NCBI RefSeq assembly: GCF_001295795.1
Contig: NZ_LJHY01000071.1
Coordinates: forward strand, 1 to 64,000
Reading direction: 5' to 3'
Length of the DNA stretch: 64,000 nucleotides
DNA from: Novosphingobium sp. AAP83
GTDB lineage: Bacteria > Pseudomonadota > Alphaproteobacteria > Sphingomonadales > Sphingomonadaceae
In this document: positions 8,548 to 16,765 of the stretch, piece by piece
Numbering within the stretch: position 1 is the stretch's first letter
Layout: every line of letters begins with the position of its first letter
The notes under the pieces: model-generated
The model's database searches: none
Told to the model about the DNA's origin: nothing
Seen by the model: only the letters and a program-made list of their open reading frames with translations
Program-made: the position numbers and the translations under genes

Positions 8548-8566
8548 GGTGGTGGATATGAAACTC

Positions 8567-9085
8567 TTATGCGGCTAACGCACCACGGATCATGCCGACG
8601 ATGCCGGTGCGGCCGACCTCGACCAGCCCCAGTTCCTTCATCAGCGATACGAAGCTGTCGATCTTTTCGGGTGCTCCGGTCAATTCGAAAATGAAGCTTG
8701 CGGTGGTGGTATCAACCACTTTGGCACGAAACACATCGGCCAAACGAAGGGCCTCGACGCGGTTTTCACCTTTGCCCGAAACCTTGATCAGGGCCAGTTC
8801 GCGTTCAACAAACGGTCCCACTTCGGTAAGGTCTGTGACCTTGTGAACCGGCACCAGACGCTCCAGTTGCGCGCGGATCTGGTCAATCACCGGCGGCGGA
8901 CCGTGTGTGACGATCGTAATCCGGCTCAATTCATGGCCATCTGTTATGTCGGCCACGGTCAGGCTGTCGATGTTATAGCCGCGCGCGGTGAACAATCCGG
9001 CGATCTTGGCCAGAATACCGGCTTCGTTATCGACCGTGATGGTCAGGACGTGGCGCTCTTGCGCCTCTTCGTGCATGTGCATCAT
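8567..9085 (-). CDS. ilvH: Acetolactate synthase small (regulatory) subunit
   Basis: The regulatory subunit of acetohydroxyacid synthase binds valine and controls IlvB. The N-terminal ACT domain (LTITVDNEAGILAKIAGLFTA, then NIDSLTV) and the C-terminal ALS_ss_C domain (SFIFELTGAPEKIDSFVSLM) are both clear. The true start is probably the ATG at 9085, 14 bases after the ilvB stop, giving about 172 aa. ATGs at 9082 and 9076 are alternatives. The tight spacing to ilvB indicates co-transcription and coupled subunit production. Confidence 0.95.
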   Translation of the reverse strand: MMHMHEEAQERHVLTITVDNEAGILAKIAGLFTARGYNIDSLTVADITDGHELSRITIVTHGPPPVIDQIRAQLERLVPVHKVTDLTEVGPFVERELALIKVSGKGENRVEALRLADVFRAKVVDTTTASFIFELTGAPEKIDSFVSLMKELGLVEVGRTGIVGMIRGALAA

Positions 9086-9098
9086 GTCAGGGGCTTTC

Positions 9099-10847
9099 TT
9101 AGACCAGCGCCTTGGCTTCATCATCCATCGTGCCGGCAACCTCATCCCCGTAAAGGATCATGTCGGTGTGCGCAGCGCCTGATGGGATCATCGGGAAGCA
9201 ATTGGCTTCCTTCGAAACGAGGCAATCGACAAAGACCGGGCCATCATGGTCGATCATCGCCTGAATTCCGGCATCCAGCTCGCTCAGGTCGCTGATGCGG
9301 ATGCCCTTCCAGCCATAAGCCTCGGCGAGCTTGACGAAATCGGGCAAGCTATCGGAATAGGAGTTTGAATAGCGGCTTTCATAGGTCAGTTCTTGCCATT
9401 GGCGGACCATGCCCATCCATTCGTTGTTCAGGACAAAGACCTTGACCGGCAAGCGATACTGCGTGGCCGTGCCCAGTTCCTGAATGTTCATCTGGATCGA
9501 GGCATCGCCTGCAATGTCGATCACGAGCGCATCAGGGAAGCCTGCCTGCGCACCGATAGCGGCGGGAAGACCATAGCCCATCGTGCCAAGGCCGCCCGAG
9601 GTGAGCCACTTGTTAGGCTTCATGAAGTGGAAGTACTGCGCCGCCCACATCTGATGCTGGCCAACTTCGGTGCTGATGATGGGTTCGCGGTGCTTGGTCA
9701 GTTCGTAAAGCCGCTCAACCGCCAGTTGTGGCATGATTTCAGCGGTTTTGCGCGGATAGCCAAGGCTCTTGCGTTCACGCCACGTATCGATCTGCGCGGT
9801 CCATGCCGTCAGGTCTTGCGCTTTGTAACCACGCGAGTGCCAGGCATCGATCAACTGCGCCAGAACTTTGCTGCAATCGCCGATCACAGGCAGATCGACG
9901 CGCACCGTCTTGTTGACTGAAGCGCGATCGATATCGATGTGGATTTTCTTGGAATGGGGCGAAAACGCATCCAGCCGGCCGGTTACACGATCATCAAAGC
10001 GCGCGCCAATGCAGACCAGCAGATCGGCGCGGTTCATGGTCATGTTGGCTTCGTATGTGCCATGCATGCCAAGCATGCCCAGCCAAGCCGGGTGGTCCGC
10101 CGGAAACGCGCCGAGGCCCATCAGGGTCGAGGTGACAGGAGCGCCTGTGAGGCTTTGCAATTCCTGCAAAAGCTTGGCCGCATGTGGCCCCGAATTGATC
10201 ACGCCGCCGCCCGTGTAAAACACCGGCGCTTTGGCGTTGGCGATCATCTCGATCGCTTGCTCGATTTCCTTGGCACCGCCTTCGGTTTGCGGGTTGTAGC
10301 GATTGCGTTGCTGCGGAGCGGCACCGCTCCACGCGGCCATCGCAATCTGTACGTCTTTGGGAATATCGATGACAACCGGGCCGGGCCGGCCTTCGGTGGC
10401 AATACGGAATGCTTCATCAATGATCGTGGCTAGCTGGGCCGGGTCTTTGACGAGATAATTGTGCTTGGTGCAGTGGCGCGTGATGCCAACAGTGTCGGCT
10501 TCCTGGAACGCATCTGAACCGATCAGGCCGGTGGGGACCTGTCCGGTGATCACCACCATCGGGATCGAATCCATGAAGGCATCGGCAATGCCGGTGACTG
10601 CATTGGTAGCGCCGGGGCCGGATGTAACCAGAACCACGCCGGGCTTGCCCGTGGCACGGGCATAGCCTTCGGCTGCGTGAGCCGCACCTGCTTCATGGCG
10701 CACCAGAATGTGGCGGATGCGTTCGTCACCGAACAGCGCATCGTAAATCGGCAGAACCGCGCCACCGGGATAGCCGAACACAAACTCGACACCCTTGGCG
10801 ACGAGGCTTTCGACCAGAATTTCGGCGCCGCTGCGCTCGCTTGTCAC
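9099..10847 (-). CDS. ilvB: Acetolactate synthase large (catalytic) subunit
   Basis: This is the ThDP- and FAD-dependent catalytic subunit that condenses pyruvate with pyruvate or 2-ketobutyrate. The N-terminal PYR domain shows YPGGAVLPIYD and the catalytic-Glu region VRHEAGAAHAAEGYARATG. The C-terminal PP domain has the ThDP motif GDASIQMNIQELGTA through VLNN. I take the GTG at 10847 as start because AAAGGA lies nine bases upstream and the sequence then reads VTSERSGAEILVE. The frame extends to a TTG at 10919 without family-like sequence. A terminator-like hairpin and a promoter candidate precede it. Confidence 0.96.
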   Translation of the reverse strand: MTSERSGAEILVESLVAKGVEFVFGYPGGAVLPIYDALFGDERIRHILVRHEAGAAHAAEGYARATGKPGVVLVTSGPGATNAVTGIADAFMDSIPMVVITGQVPTGLIGSDAFQEADTVGITRHCTKHNYLVKDPAQLATIIDEAFRIATEGRPGPVVIDIPKDVQIAMAAWSGAAPQQRNRYNPQTEGGAKEIEQAIEMIANAKAPVFYTGGGVINSGPHAAKLLQELQSLTGAPVTSTLMGLGAFPADHPAWLGMLGMHGTYEANMTMNRADLLVCIGARFDDRVTGRLDAFSPHSKKIHIDIDRASVNKTVRVDLPVIGDCSKVLAQLIDAWHSRGYKAQDLTAWTAQIDTWRERKSLGYPRKTAEIMPQLAVERLYELTKHREPIISTEVGQHQMWAAQYFHFMKPNKWLTSGGLGTMGYGLPAAIGAQAGFPDALVIDIAGDASIQMNIQELGTATQYRLPVKVFVLNNEWMGMVRQWQELTYESRYSNSYSDSLPDFVKLAEAYGWKGIRISDLSELDAGIQAMIDHDGPVFVDCLVSKEANCFPMIPSGAAHTDMILYGDEVAGTMDDEAKALV

Positions 10848-10911
10848 GTCACTCAATCCTTTTGCCTGTCGCGCCGACTTTTTAGGGCCGATAGCCGCGA
10901 CTGCGCTTGTG

Positions 10912-10956
10912 AAAAACAAAAATTATCGGCCCGGTGCAGGTTTACCGCACCGGGCC
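10912..10956 (-). terminator. Intrinsic terminator between miaA and ilvB (possible ilvB attenuator)
   Basis: A perfect 10-bp GC hairpin (10928-10937 with 10947-10956, 9-base loop) is followed in the minus direction by GATAATTTTTGTTTTT. It ends transcription leaving miaA. Because it also lies downstream of a promoter candidate and about 65 bases before the ilvB start, it would also stop ilvB transcription unless read through. Confidence 0.85.
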
Positions 10957-11013
10957 GTCTCTCCCTACTCGGGCATCCACTTCGCAAACGAGGCGACGAG
11001 GACAATTGACGGC

Positions 11014-11042
11014 CGGATACTTGATACAAAATGCTATGTCAA
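11014..11042 (-). promoter_or_regulatory. Candidate sigma-70 promoter for ilvB
   Basis: On the minus strand TTGACA (11037-11042) is separated by 17 bases from TATCCG (11014-11019). It begins directly after the miaA stop and would start a leader of roughly 160 bases that contains the terminator hairpin before ilvB. Confidence 0.5.
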
Positions 11043-11046
11043 GCTG

Positions 11047-12021
11047 CTATATGCGCAATAAACTTGCGGCATGATCAATGTCAATGGAATTTTCGTACGT
11101 GACTCGGGGCCATGTGCCGGGATTCTGGTTGTTCAGCCAAGTGTATTGCCGCTTGGCATAGCGGCGGGTGGCCTGCTGTCCGGCAGCGATCCCTTCGCTT
11201 TGGCTAAGTTCACCACGGCAAAACATCGCGATCTCGGGCACGCCGATGGCGCGCATCACAGGCAGATCAACTGACAGATTGCGGGCGAGCAGCGCTTCGA
11301 CTTCAGCAATAGCCCCGCCGTGCCACATCAATTCAAACCGCAAGTCGCAGCGTTTATAGAGCCACTGCCGTTCGGGCAGTAGGATCAAAGGTGAAAGGTC
11401 GATGCTGTCAGCGATCCCGCCGCTGAGCCGGGTTTGCCAATGCGCGAGCGGATAGCCGGTAGAACGGACAACTTCCAAGGCACGCGTCACGCGCTGCGCG
11501 TCTGCGGGGGCGAGCAGGGCTGCGCGTAATGGGTCTTCGGACTGCAAGGCTCCGTAAGCCAATTCCAACGGCATCGCGCGGACTTCCGTCCTGATCTCCG
11601 GATCAATATCTGGCACAGGAGCAATGCCTTCCAGCAAGGTCCTCATGTATAAGCCGGTCCCACCAACAAGGATGGACAAAGCCGCTCGTGCATGGGCGGC
11701 GGTGATTTCGCGCTTGGCGGCATTGGCCCAATCGGCTGCCGAACATGCCTGCGCGCCATCCCACGCGCCGTAGAGCACGTGAGGGACGCCTTGCATTTCC
11801 TCGTCTGAAGGCCGCGCGCTCAACACGCGCAAATCGGTGTAGACTTGTGCGCTGTCGGCGTTGACGATTACAGCCTCTTGTCCGCTTGCCATGGCACGCA
11901 ATGCAAGTTTTACGGCGAGATCGCTCTTGCCGCTGGCCGTCGGCCCTGCGATCAGCGCGAGCCTTGGCCGTTTGGCCTCATTGTCCACGCTTTCGTTTTC
12001 AAAGGAATTCTCGGTGATCAT
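11047..12021 (-). CDS. miaA: tRNA dimethylallyltransferase
   Basis: MiaA adds a dimethylallyl group to A37 of tRNAs that read codons starting with U. The P-loop GPTASGKS lies near residue 21 from the chosen start, followed by the conserved NADSAQVY and GGTGLYMRTLLEGIA segments. A C-terminal TRRYAKRQYTWLNNQ motif is typical of the family. I choose the ATG at 12021; a GTG at 11988 is a plausible later start and neither has a strong ribosome-binding site. With the ATG, the gene overlaps the divergent serB start by 8 bases, so the 5' ends of the two genes share sequence. Confidence 0.95.
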   Translation of the reverse strand: MITENSFENESVDNEAKRPRLALIAGPTASGKSDLAVKLALRAMASGQEAVIVNADSAQVYTDLRVLSARPSDEEMQGVPHVLYGAWDGAQACSAADWANAAKREITAAHARAALSILVGGTGLYMRTLLEGIAPVPDIDPEIRTEVRAMPLELAYGALQSEDPLRAALLAPADAQRVTRALEVVRSTGYPLAHWQTRLSGGIADSIDLSPLILLPERQWLYKRCDLRFELMWHGGAIAEVEALLARNLSVDLPVMRAIGVPEIAMFCRGELSQSEGIAAGQQATRRYAKRQYTWLNNQNPGTWPRVTYENSIDIDHAASLLRI

Positions 12022-12898
12022 CGCGCGCTTGATAGCAGACCCTGAGACGCTTGGTGACAATCTTGCGCTCGCGATGGAAATGATTGAGGCGCGCGATTGG
12101 GAAGTGGCAGGGGCAGGGATGCTCGATGCTTGCGAAGATGTGCTGGAACTTGAAGTGCTTGAAGGCGATCCGGCCGGGATTCGCGGCATTCTGGATCAAT
12201 GTTTTCCGCAGAGCGATCTGCTGTTGTCGCAAGGCCTGATCGATGTGCCCGGACTATTCGTGTCCGACATGGACTCGACGATGATCGGGCAGGAATGCAT
12301 TGATGAACTGGCTGATTTTGCAGGACTCAAGGATCGCATCGCCGCGATCACCGAGCGTGCCATGCAGGGTGAACTCGATTTCGAATCGGCGTTGCGTGAG
12401 CGTGTCGGGCTGCTGAAAGACCTGCCAGAAGCAGCAATCCGCCAATGTCTGGATGAGCGCATCCAGCCGATGGGCGGCGCGCGGACACTGGTTTCCACTT
12501 TGAAAGCGCGCGGTTGCCATACCGTTCTGGTGACGGGCGGATTTCATTCCTTTGCTGATCCGGTCGCCGAACTGCTGGGCTTCGAGCGCGTCGTCGGCAA
12601 CCGGTTGGGCCTGCATGATGGCGTGCTTACCGGCGGTCTGGTTGGCGGGATCGTTGATAGCGCGGTCAAAAAGCAGGTGCTGCTTGAAGAAGCGGCGCGG
12701 CTGGGTGAGGGTGTGTTAAGCCTCGCTACCGGCGATGGCGCGAACGACATTCCGATGATCGAAGCGGCCAGTTTTGGCATCGCCTATCGCGCCAAGCCAA
12801 AGGCGCGCGCGGCGGCAGATGGCTGGATCGATCGGGGAGACCTGACGACAATCCTTTCCCTTCTGGGCATAGCGCGTGAAGACTGGGTGCTGGATTGA
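12014..12898 (+). CDS. serB: Phosphoserine phosphatase
   Basis: SerB is a HAD hydrolase that makes L-serine from phosphoserine. The nucleophile motif VSDMDSTMI (DxDxT), the motif II region VTGGFHSFADP, the Lys of SAVKK and the metal-binding GDGANDIPMI are all present, in a protein of about 294 aa with a short N-terminal ACT-like region. The start is the GTG at 12014, preceded by AAAGGA at 12000-12005. Upstream codons are simply miaA read on the other strand. The coq4 promoter candidate overlaps the stop codon. Confidence 0.95.
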   Translation: MIIARLIADPETLGDNLALAMEMIEARDWEVAGAGMLDACEDVLELEVLEGDPAGIRGILDQCFPQSDLLLSQGLIDVPGLFVSDMDSTMIGQECIDELADFAGLKDRIAAITERAMQGELDFESALRERVGLLKDLPEAAIRQCLDERIQPMGGARTLVSTLKARGCHTVLVTGGFHSFADPVAELLGFERVVGNRLGLHDGVLTGGLVGGIVDSAVKKQVLLEEAARLGEGVLSLATGDGANDIPMIEAASFGIAYRAKPKARAAADGWIDRGDLTTILSLLGIAREDWVLD

Positions 12899-12924
12899 CG
12901 GAGTATTTACACTCCTGTTAATAT
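12895..12924 (+). promoter_or_regulatory. coq4 promoter with an embedded operator-like dyad
   Basis: TTGACG (12895-12900) and TAATAT (12919-12924) are 18 bases apart (TTAATA gives 17). The spacer holds the perfect dyad GGAGT-N6-ACTCC (12900-12915), a common position for repressor binding. The second half, TTTACACTCCTGTTAA, also has partial dyad symmetry of the kind seen in TetR operators. No cognate regulator gene is adjacent. Confidence 0.5.
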
Positions 12925-12955
12925 GTGCGGGTTGAGAACATCGGGAGAATACGCC

Positions 12956-13768
12956 GTGAATGCCATGACCGGCGCGCTGCAAGCTGATTTGCCCATTTAC
13001 GACGTGCGCCGCCCCGTGCTGCGTTTGCGACCTGCGAAGGCGTGGCGTCATTTTCAGAACCTGATGAAAGATAAGGAAAACACTGAAGAGGTGTTCCATA
13101 TCTTTGAATCGCTCCCGTGGCGCAATCTGCGCCCGTCGGCGGAGCGCTTTCTGCGTTCTGCGCGCGGGCAGGCCTTGCGCATGAGGGAGCCGAATCTTCC
13201 GGCGATTCTTGATGATCATGCAGCATTGCGCCAAATGCCAGCCGGGTCCTTGGCCCACGCCTATTGCGACTTCATGGAGCGGGAGGGCCTGACAGCCCAA
13301 GGGCTAGTCGAAGAATTTGACCGGTTCGCCAAGCATCATGTGCAGTTCCAAGACCAGTTTCGCTGGTATCTCAACCGTATGCGCGATGTGCATGATATGC
13401 TGCACGTGCTGACCGGCTATGGCCGCGATGCCCTTGGCGAATCTTGCGTGCTGGCGTTCACGTACAGCCAGCAACCTTCGCCTGCGCATCTGTTCATCGG
13501 ATATATGGCGGGCCTGAATATTCGCAGGCAAGTGCGCAGCGATGCGCCGGTGTTAAAAGCTGTGACCGAAGGCAAGCGATTGGGCAAGGCTTGCCCGCGC
13601 TTGTGCGAACAGTCGATCACAGAACTGCTGCCGCTCCCGCTTGAGGAAGTGCGCCGGAAACTGAACATCACGCCAGCCATGCACTACCGCGAGGCCCATA
13701 GAACATGGGCAGAGATGGGCGTCGATCCCTATGATTTGCTCGGCAAAAAGCTGCAAAAGGCCGCGTGA
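12956..13768 (+). CDS. coq4: Coq4-family ubiquinone biosynthesis protein
   Basis: Coq4 proteins take part in ubiquinone biosynthesis; recent work links them to oxidative decarboxylation of the ring. The zinc-ligand motif HDxxH-x11-E is intact in RDVHDMLHVLTGYGRD followed by ALGE. The helical body and terminal PYDLLGKK are family-like. The start is taken as the GTG at 12956 (GGGAG at 12943-12947), 270 aa. The ATG at 12923 overlaps the -10 element and is less likely, and an ATG at 12965 is a third option. The preceding promoter has its own operator-like dyad, suggesting control separate from serB. Confidence 0.85.
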   Translation: MNAMTGALQADLPIYDVRRPVLRLRPAKAWRHFQNLMKDKENTEEVFHIFESLPWRNLRPSAERFLRSARGQALRMREPNLPAILDDHAALRQMPAGSLAHAYCDFMEREGLTAQGLVEEFDRFAKHHVQFQDQFRWYLNRMRDVHDMLHVLTGYGRDALGESCVLAFTYSQQPSPAHLFIGYMAGLNIRRQVRSDAPVLKAVTEGKRLGKACPRLCEQSITELLPLPLEEVRRKLNITPAMHYREAHRTWAEMGVDPYDLLGKKLQKAA

Positions 13769-13776
13769 TTGGTGTT

Positions 13777-13828
13777 CCTCCCCGAGCTCGCTCGGGGAGG
13801 TGGCCTGCCGCAGGCAGGTCGGAGGGGG
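13777..13828. repeat. GC-rich hairpin repeat between coq4 and purL
   Basis: CCTCCCCGAG-CTCG-CTCGGGGAGG is a near-continuous palindrome, followed by CCTGCCGCAGGCAGG and GGAGGGGG. The CTCCCC...GGGGAGG-then-GGAGGGGG layout is akin to that beside the DUF559 cassette (37051-37082). It occupies the whole gap between convergent coq4 and purL and may double as a transcription terminator, although no U-tract is present. Confidence 0.6.
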
Positions 13829-13831
13829 CTT

Positions 13832-15991
13832 TTACCCTTCCATCCAGTCGCGGAAGAAGGCTTCGTTGGCTTCGCGCAAGGTGGCGATTTCGACGCCCGC
13901 GATTTGCGAGCCGCCGACAGTACCGATGCGGGTTGCACCTTCGAGCACTTCGCTGGCGGACGTGGTTACAATGTAGCGCGACTGGTCTTCACCAAAGGCC
14001 TTTGCAGTATCGAGCTCGATGCTGAGAACGCAGCCCTTGTCGCTTGCCAATGCCATTTCGGTGAGCGCGACCAAAAGGCCGCCGTCGGAAATGTCATGCA
14101 CGGCAGTGAGTTTGCCTGTGGCGATCCATTCGCGGACTTGTTCGCCGCGTTGACGTTCAACCGCCAGATCAACCTTAGGCGCATCGCCGGCTTCGCGGCC
14201 TGCGATTTCGCGCAAGTAAAGCGATTGGCCAAGGTGCTTGCCTTCATCGCCGACGAGCCAGATCGCATCGCCGTCGTTCTTGAACGCGATGGTGGTCATG
14301 ATTTCGTGGTCGAGCATCAGCCCGACGCCGCCGATGGCTGGCGTTGGCAGGATGGCAGAGCCGCCGCCGGTCGCCTTCGATTCGTTATAGAGCGAGACGT
14401 TGCCGCTCACGATCGGATAATCGAGCGCACGGCAGGCATCGCCCATGCCTTCAAGCGCTTGGACAATCTGTGCCATGATTTCCGGGCGCTGCGGATTGGC
14501 GAAGTTGAGGCAGTTGGTGATCGCAAGCGGCCGCGCGCCGACTGCACTGATGTTGCGATACGTTTCGGCCACGGCCTGCTTGCCGCCCTCATAAGGATCA
14601 GCGTAGCAATAGCGCGGGCTGCAATCCGTGCTCATCGCCAGCGCCTTTTGCGTGCCATGGATGCGAACAACCGCGGCATCGCCGCCCGATTTTTGCAGGG
14701 TATCTGCGCCAACCTGGCTGTCGTATTGCTCGAAAATCCAGCGCCGGTTGGCAAGATCCGGGCATCCGATCAGCTTGACGAGGTCTGCGCCAAGATCGGT
14801 GCTTTCCGCCACATCGCCAAGTGGCGCGACATTGGCCCACGCTTTATAATCGGCAAGGCTGAGCGCCGGGCGATCATAGAGCGGCGCGTCTTCAGCAAGC
14901 GGGCCAAGCGGGATATCGCACACAGTTTCGCCCTCGAACATCAGCACCATGTGGCCGGTGTCGGTCACTTCGCCGATCACGGCAAAGTCGAGCTCCCACT
15001 TCTTGAAGATGGCTTCGGCCATCGGCTCCTTGCCGGGCTTGAGCACCATGAGCATGCGCTCCTGGCTCTCGGACAGCATCATTTCGTAAGGGGTCATGCC
15101 CTCTTCCCGGCAGGGCACCATATCCATGTTGAGGATGATGCCGGCCTTGCCGTTGGTAGCCATTTCGACTGACGAGGAGGTAAGGCCTGCTGCGCCCATG
15201 TCCTGAATCGCCACGATGGCGTCTGTCGCCATCAGTTCGAGGCACGCTTCGATCAGCAGCTTTTCGGTGAACGGATCGCCCACTTGCACCGTGGGGCGCT
15301 TGGCTTCGGAATCCTCGCCAAAATCAGCGCTGGCCATGGTTGCGCCGTGAATGCCGTCACGTCCGGTCTTCGAGCCTACATAGACGATGGGGTTACCAAG
15401 GCCGGTGGCGGCAGAGTAGAAGATCTTGTCCTGATCAGCGACGCCAACGGTCATGGCGTTGACCAGAATGTTGCCATCGTATGCCGGATGGAAATTTGTT
15501 TCGCCGCCCACGGTCGGCACGCCGACGCAGTTACCGTAGCCTCCGATTCCCGCAACCACACCCTGGACAAGGTGCTTCATCTTGGGATGATCGGGCCGAC
15601 CGAATCGCAGCGCGTTCATGTTTGCCACCGGACGCGCGCCCATCGTGAACACATCGCGCAAGATCCCGCCGACGCCGGTTGCCGCGCCCTGATAGGGTTC
15701 GATGTATGACGGGTGGTTGTGGCTTTCCATCTTGAAGATGGCCGCCTGACCATCGCCGATATCGATTACACCGGCGTTTTCGCCCGGGCCGCAAATTACC
15801 CAAGGTGCGCTGGTAGGCAGCTTCTTGAGGTGGATTCGGCTCGATTTATAGGAGCAATGCTCTGACCACATGACCGAAAAAATGCCGAGTTCGACAAGGT
15901 TCGGTTCACGACCGAGCGCGTTCAGGACGCGCTGGTATTCGTCTTCGGACAGGCCATGAGCGGCGACGACATCTGCGGTGATCTCGGACAT
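13832..15991 (-). CDS. purL: Phosphoribosylformylglycinamidine synthase subunit II
   Basis: PurL makes FGAM from FGAR, ATP and ammonia in de novo purine synthesis. At 719 aa it is the small form, which needs separate PurQ and PurS subunits; these are not in the window. Family motifs include WSEHCSYKSSR near residue 43, ESHNHPS, GATGVGGILRD, GVPTVGGE and the second-half GDGDAIWLVG-type region ending in a GGSQIAG segment. It lies 39 bases downstream of the DUF2177 gene on the same strand. Confidence 0.96.
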   Translation of the reverse strand: MSEITADVVAAHGLSEDEYQRVLNALGREPNLVELGIFSVMWSEHCSYKSSRIHLKKLPTSAPWVICGPGENAGVIDIGDGQAAIFKMESHNHPSYIEPYQGAATGVGGILRDVFTMGARPVANMNALRFGRPDHPKMKHLVQGVVAGIGGYGNCVGVPTVGGETNFHPAYDGNILVNAMTVGVADQDKIFYSAATGLGNPIVYVGSKTGRDGIHGATMASADFGEDSEAKRPTVQVGDPFTEKLLIEACLELMATDAIVAIQDMGAAGLTSSSVEMATNGKAGIILNMDMVPCREEGMTPYEMMLSESQERMLMVLKPGKEPMAEAIFKKWELDFAVIGEVTDTGHMVLMFEGETVCDIPLGPLAEDAPLYDRPALSLADYKAWANVAPLGDVAESTDLGADLVKLIGCPDLANRRWIFEQYDSQVGADTLQKSGGDAAVVRIHGTQKALAMSTDCSPRYCYADPYEGGKQAVAETYRNISAVGARPLAITNCLNFANPQRPEIMAQIVQALEGMGDACRALDYPIVSGNVSLYNESKATGGGSAILPTPAIGGVGLMLDHEIMTTIAFKNDGDAIWLVGDEGKHLGQSLYLREIAGREAGDAPKVDLAVERQRGEQVREWIATGKLTAVHDISDGGLLVALTEMALASDKGCVLSIELDTAKAFGEDQSRYIVTTSASEVLEGATRIGTVGGSQIAGVEIATLREANEAFFRDWMEG

Positions 15992-16030
15992 GGCCCGCGC
16001 CTTAGCGAGGGCTGCGCAATGAGGCTAGTC

Positions 16031-16429
16031 TTAACCTGCAAACTTCGTTGCGACCCATGTTGCGGCAGTGGCTGCAACGGCAGTCGCGAATGTGCCCCAG
16101 ATAATGTCGATGATCGTCACGTGGACGGGCCAGCGTGCCAGCACTGCCTGACTGGTCAGGTCATATGTCATATAACATAGGGCACCGAGGAAAGCGCCGT
16201 TCAGCGCTGCGGCACCAAGGCCTTGTGTCAGACCTGGCCGTACCGCGAACCACATCATGCCTACCAGATACAGGACATAGAACACCAGCGCCGGGGCAAT
16301 GCGAAATGTCGGGGCCAGCAAATCGCCCAAAGCCGGACGATAGAGCTTTGATCCTGCCCAGCCAAGCCACACGGCATCGAGCGCACCGAACACGACAGCG
16401 GCTGCAAAATAGGCAATCAAATACTGCAT
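16031..16429 (-). CDS. DUF2177 family membrane protein
   Basis: This 132-aa integral membrane protein has about four hydrophobic helices. The pattern LDAVWLGW in the first helix and GALCYMTYDLTSQAVL plus IDIIWGTFATAVAA in the last two are the hallmarks of DUF2177. The function of the family is not known. It is immediately upstream of purL (39 bases) and divergent from xseB. Confidence 0.85.
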   Translation of the reverse strand: MQYLIAYFAAAVVFGALDAVWLGWAGSKLYRPALGDLLAPTFRIAPALVFYVLYLVGMMWFAVRPGLTQGLGAAALNGAFLGALCYMTYDLTSQAVLARWPVHVTIIDIIWGTFATAVAATAATWVATKFAG

Positions 16430-16502
16430 TGCTTTTCGTCCCTCTGGATCATCTGCTTATCGAAGCTTGACCCGCCCCCCGCGCCCCGTCAATGCTGCCC
16501 AC

Positions 16503-16754
16503 ATGGGAATGGAACCGGAAATCGCGAACCTCAGCTTCGAAGAAGCGCTCAAAGAACTTGAATCCGTCGTCAGGCGGTTGGAGAGTGGCGAAGCTCCACT
16601 CGACGAATCGATCGAGCTTTATGCCAAAGGCGATGCACTGCGTGCGCACTGCCAGGCGCGGCTCGATTCGGCGCAAGCCCGGATCGAGGCGATCGTCGCT
16701 GATCGCGATGGTAAAGCGCAAGGTTTACGCTCATTTGATGAAGCAGCAGGGTAA
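16503..16754 (+). CDS. xseB: Exodeoxyribonuclease VII small subunit
   Basis: XseB is the small subunit of exonuclease VII, which degrades single-stranded DNA. The helical hairpin FEEALKELESVVRRLESGEA followed by PLDESIELYAKGDALRAHC is diagnostic. The start is the ATG at 16503 or 16509 (about 83 aa); the upstream extension is proline-rich and not conserved. The ispA gene follows after 11 bases, an arrangement (xseB-ispA) common across proteobacteria. Confidence 0.92.
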   Translation: MGMEPEIANLSFEEALKELESVVRRLESGEAPLDESIELYAKGDALRAHCQARLDSAQARIEAIVADRDGKAQGLRSFDEAAG

Positions 16755-16765
16755 GGGGCAAGGTC

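Noticed and set aside
10953..11014. 7-bp antiterminator pairing before ilvB
   Set aside because: Its 5' arm overlaps the promoter -10, so the RNA from that promoter would not contain it. Kept only as a remark.
13769..15172. 467-aa plus-strand frame opposite purL
   Set aside because: Antisense to a complete purL; its residue composition mirrors the purL codons and starts in the hairpin repeat.
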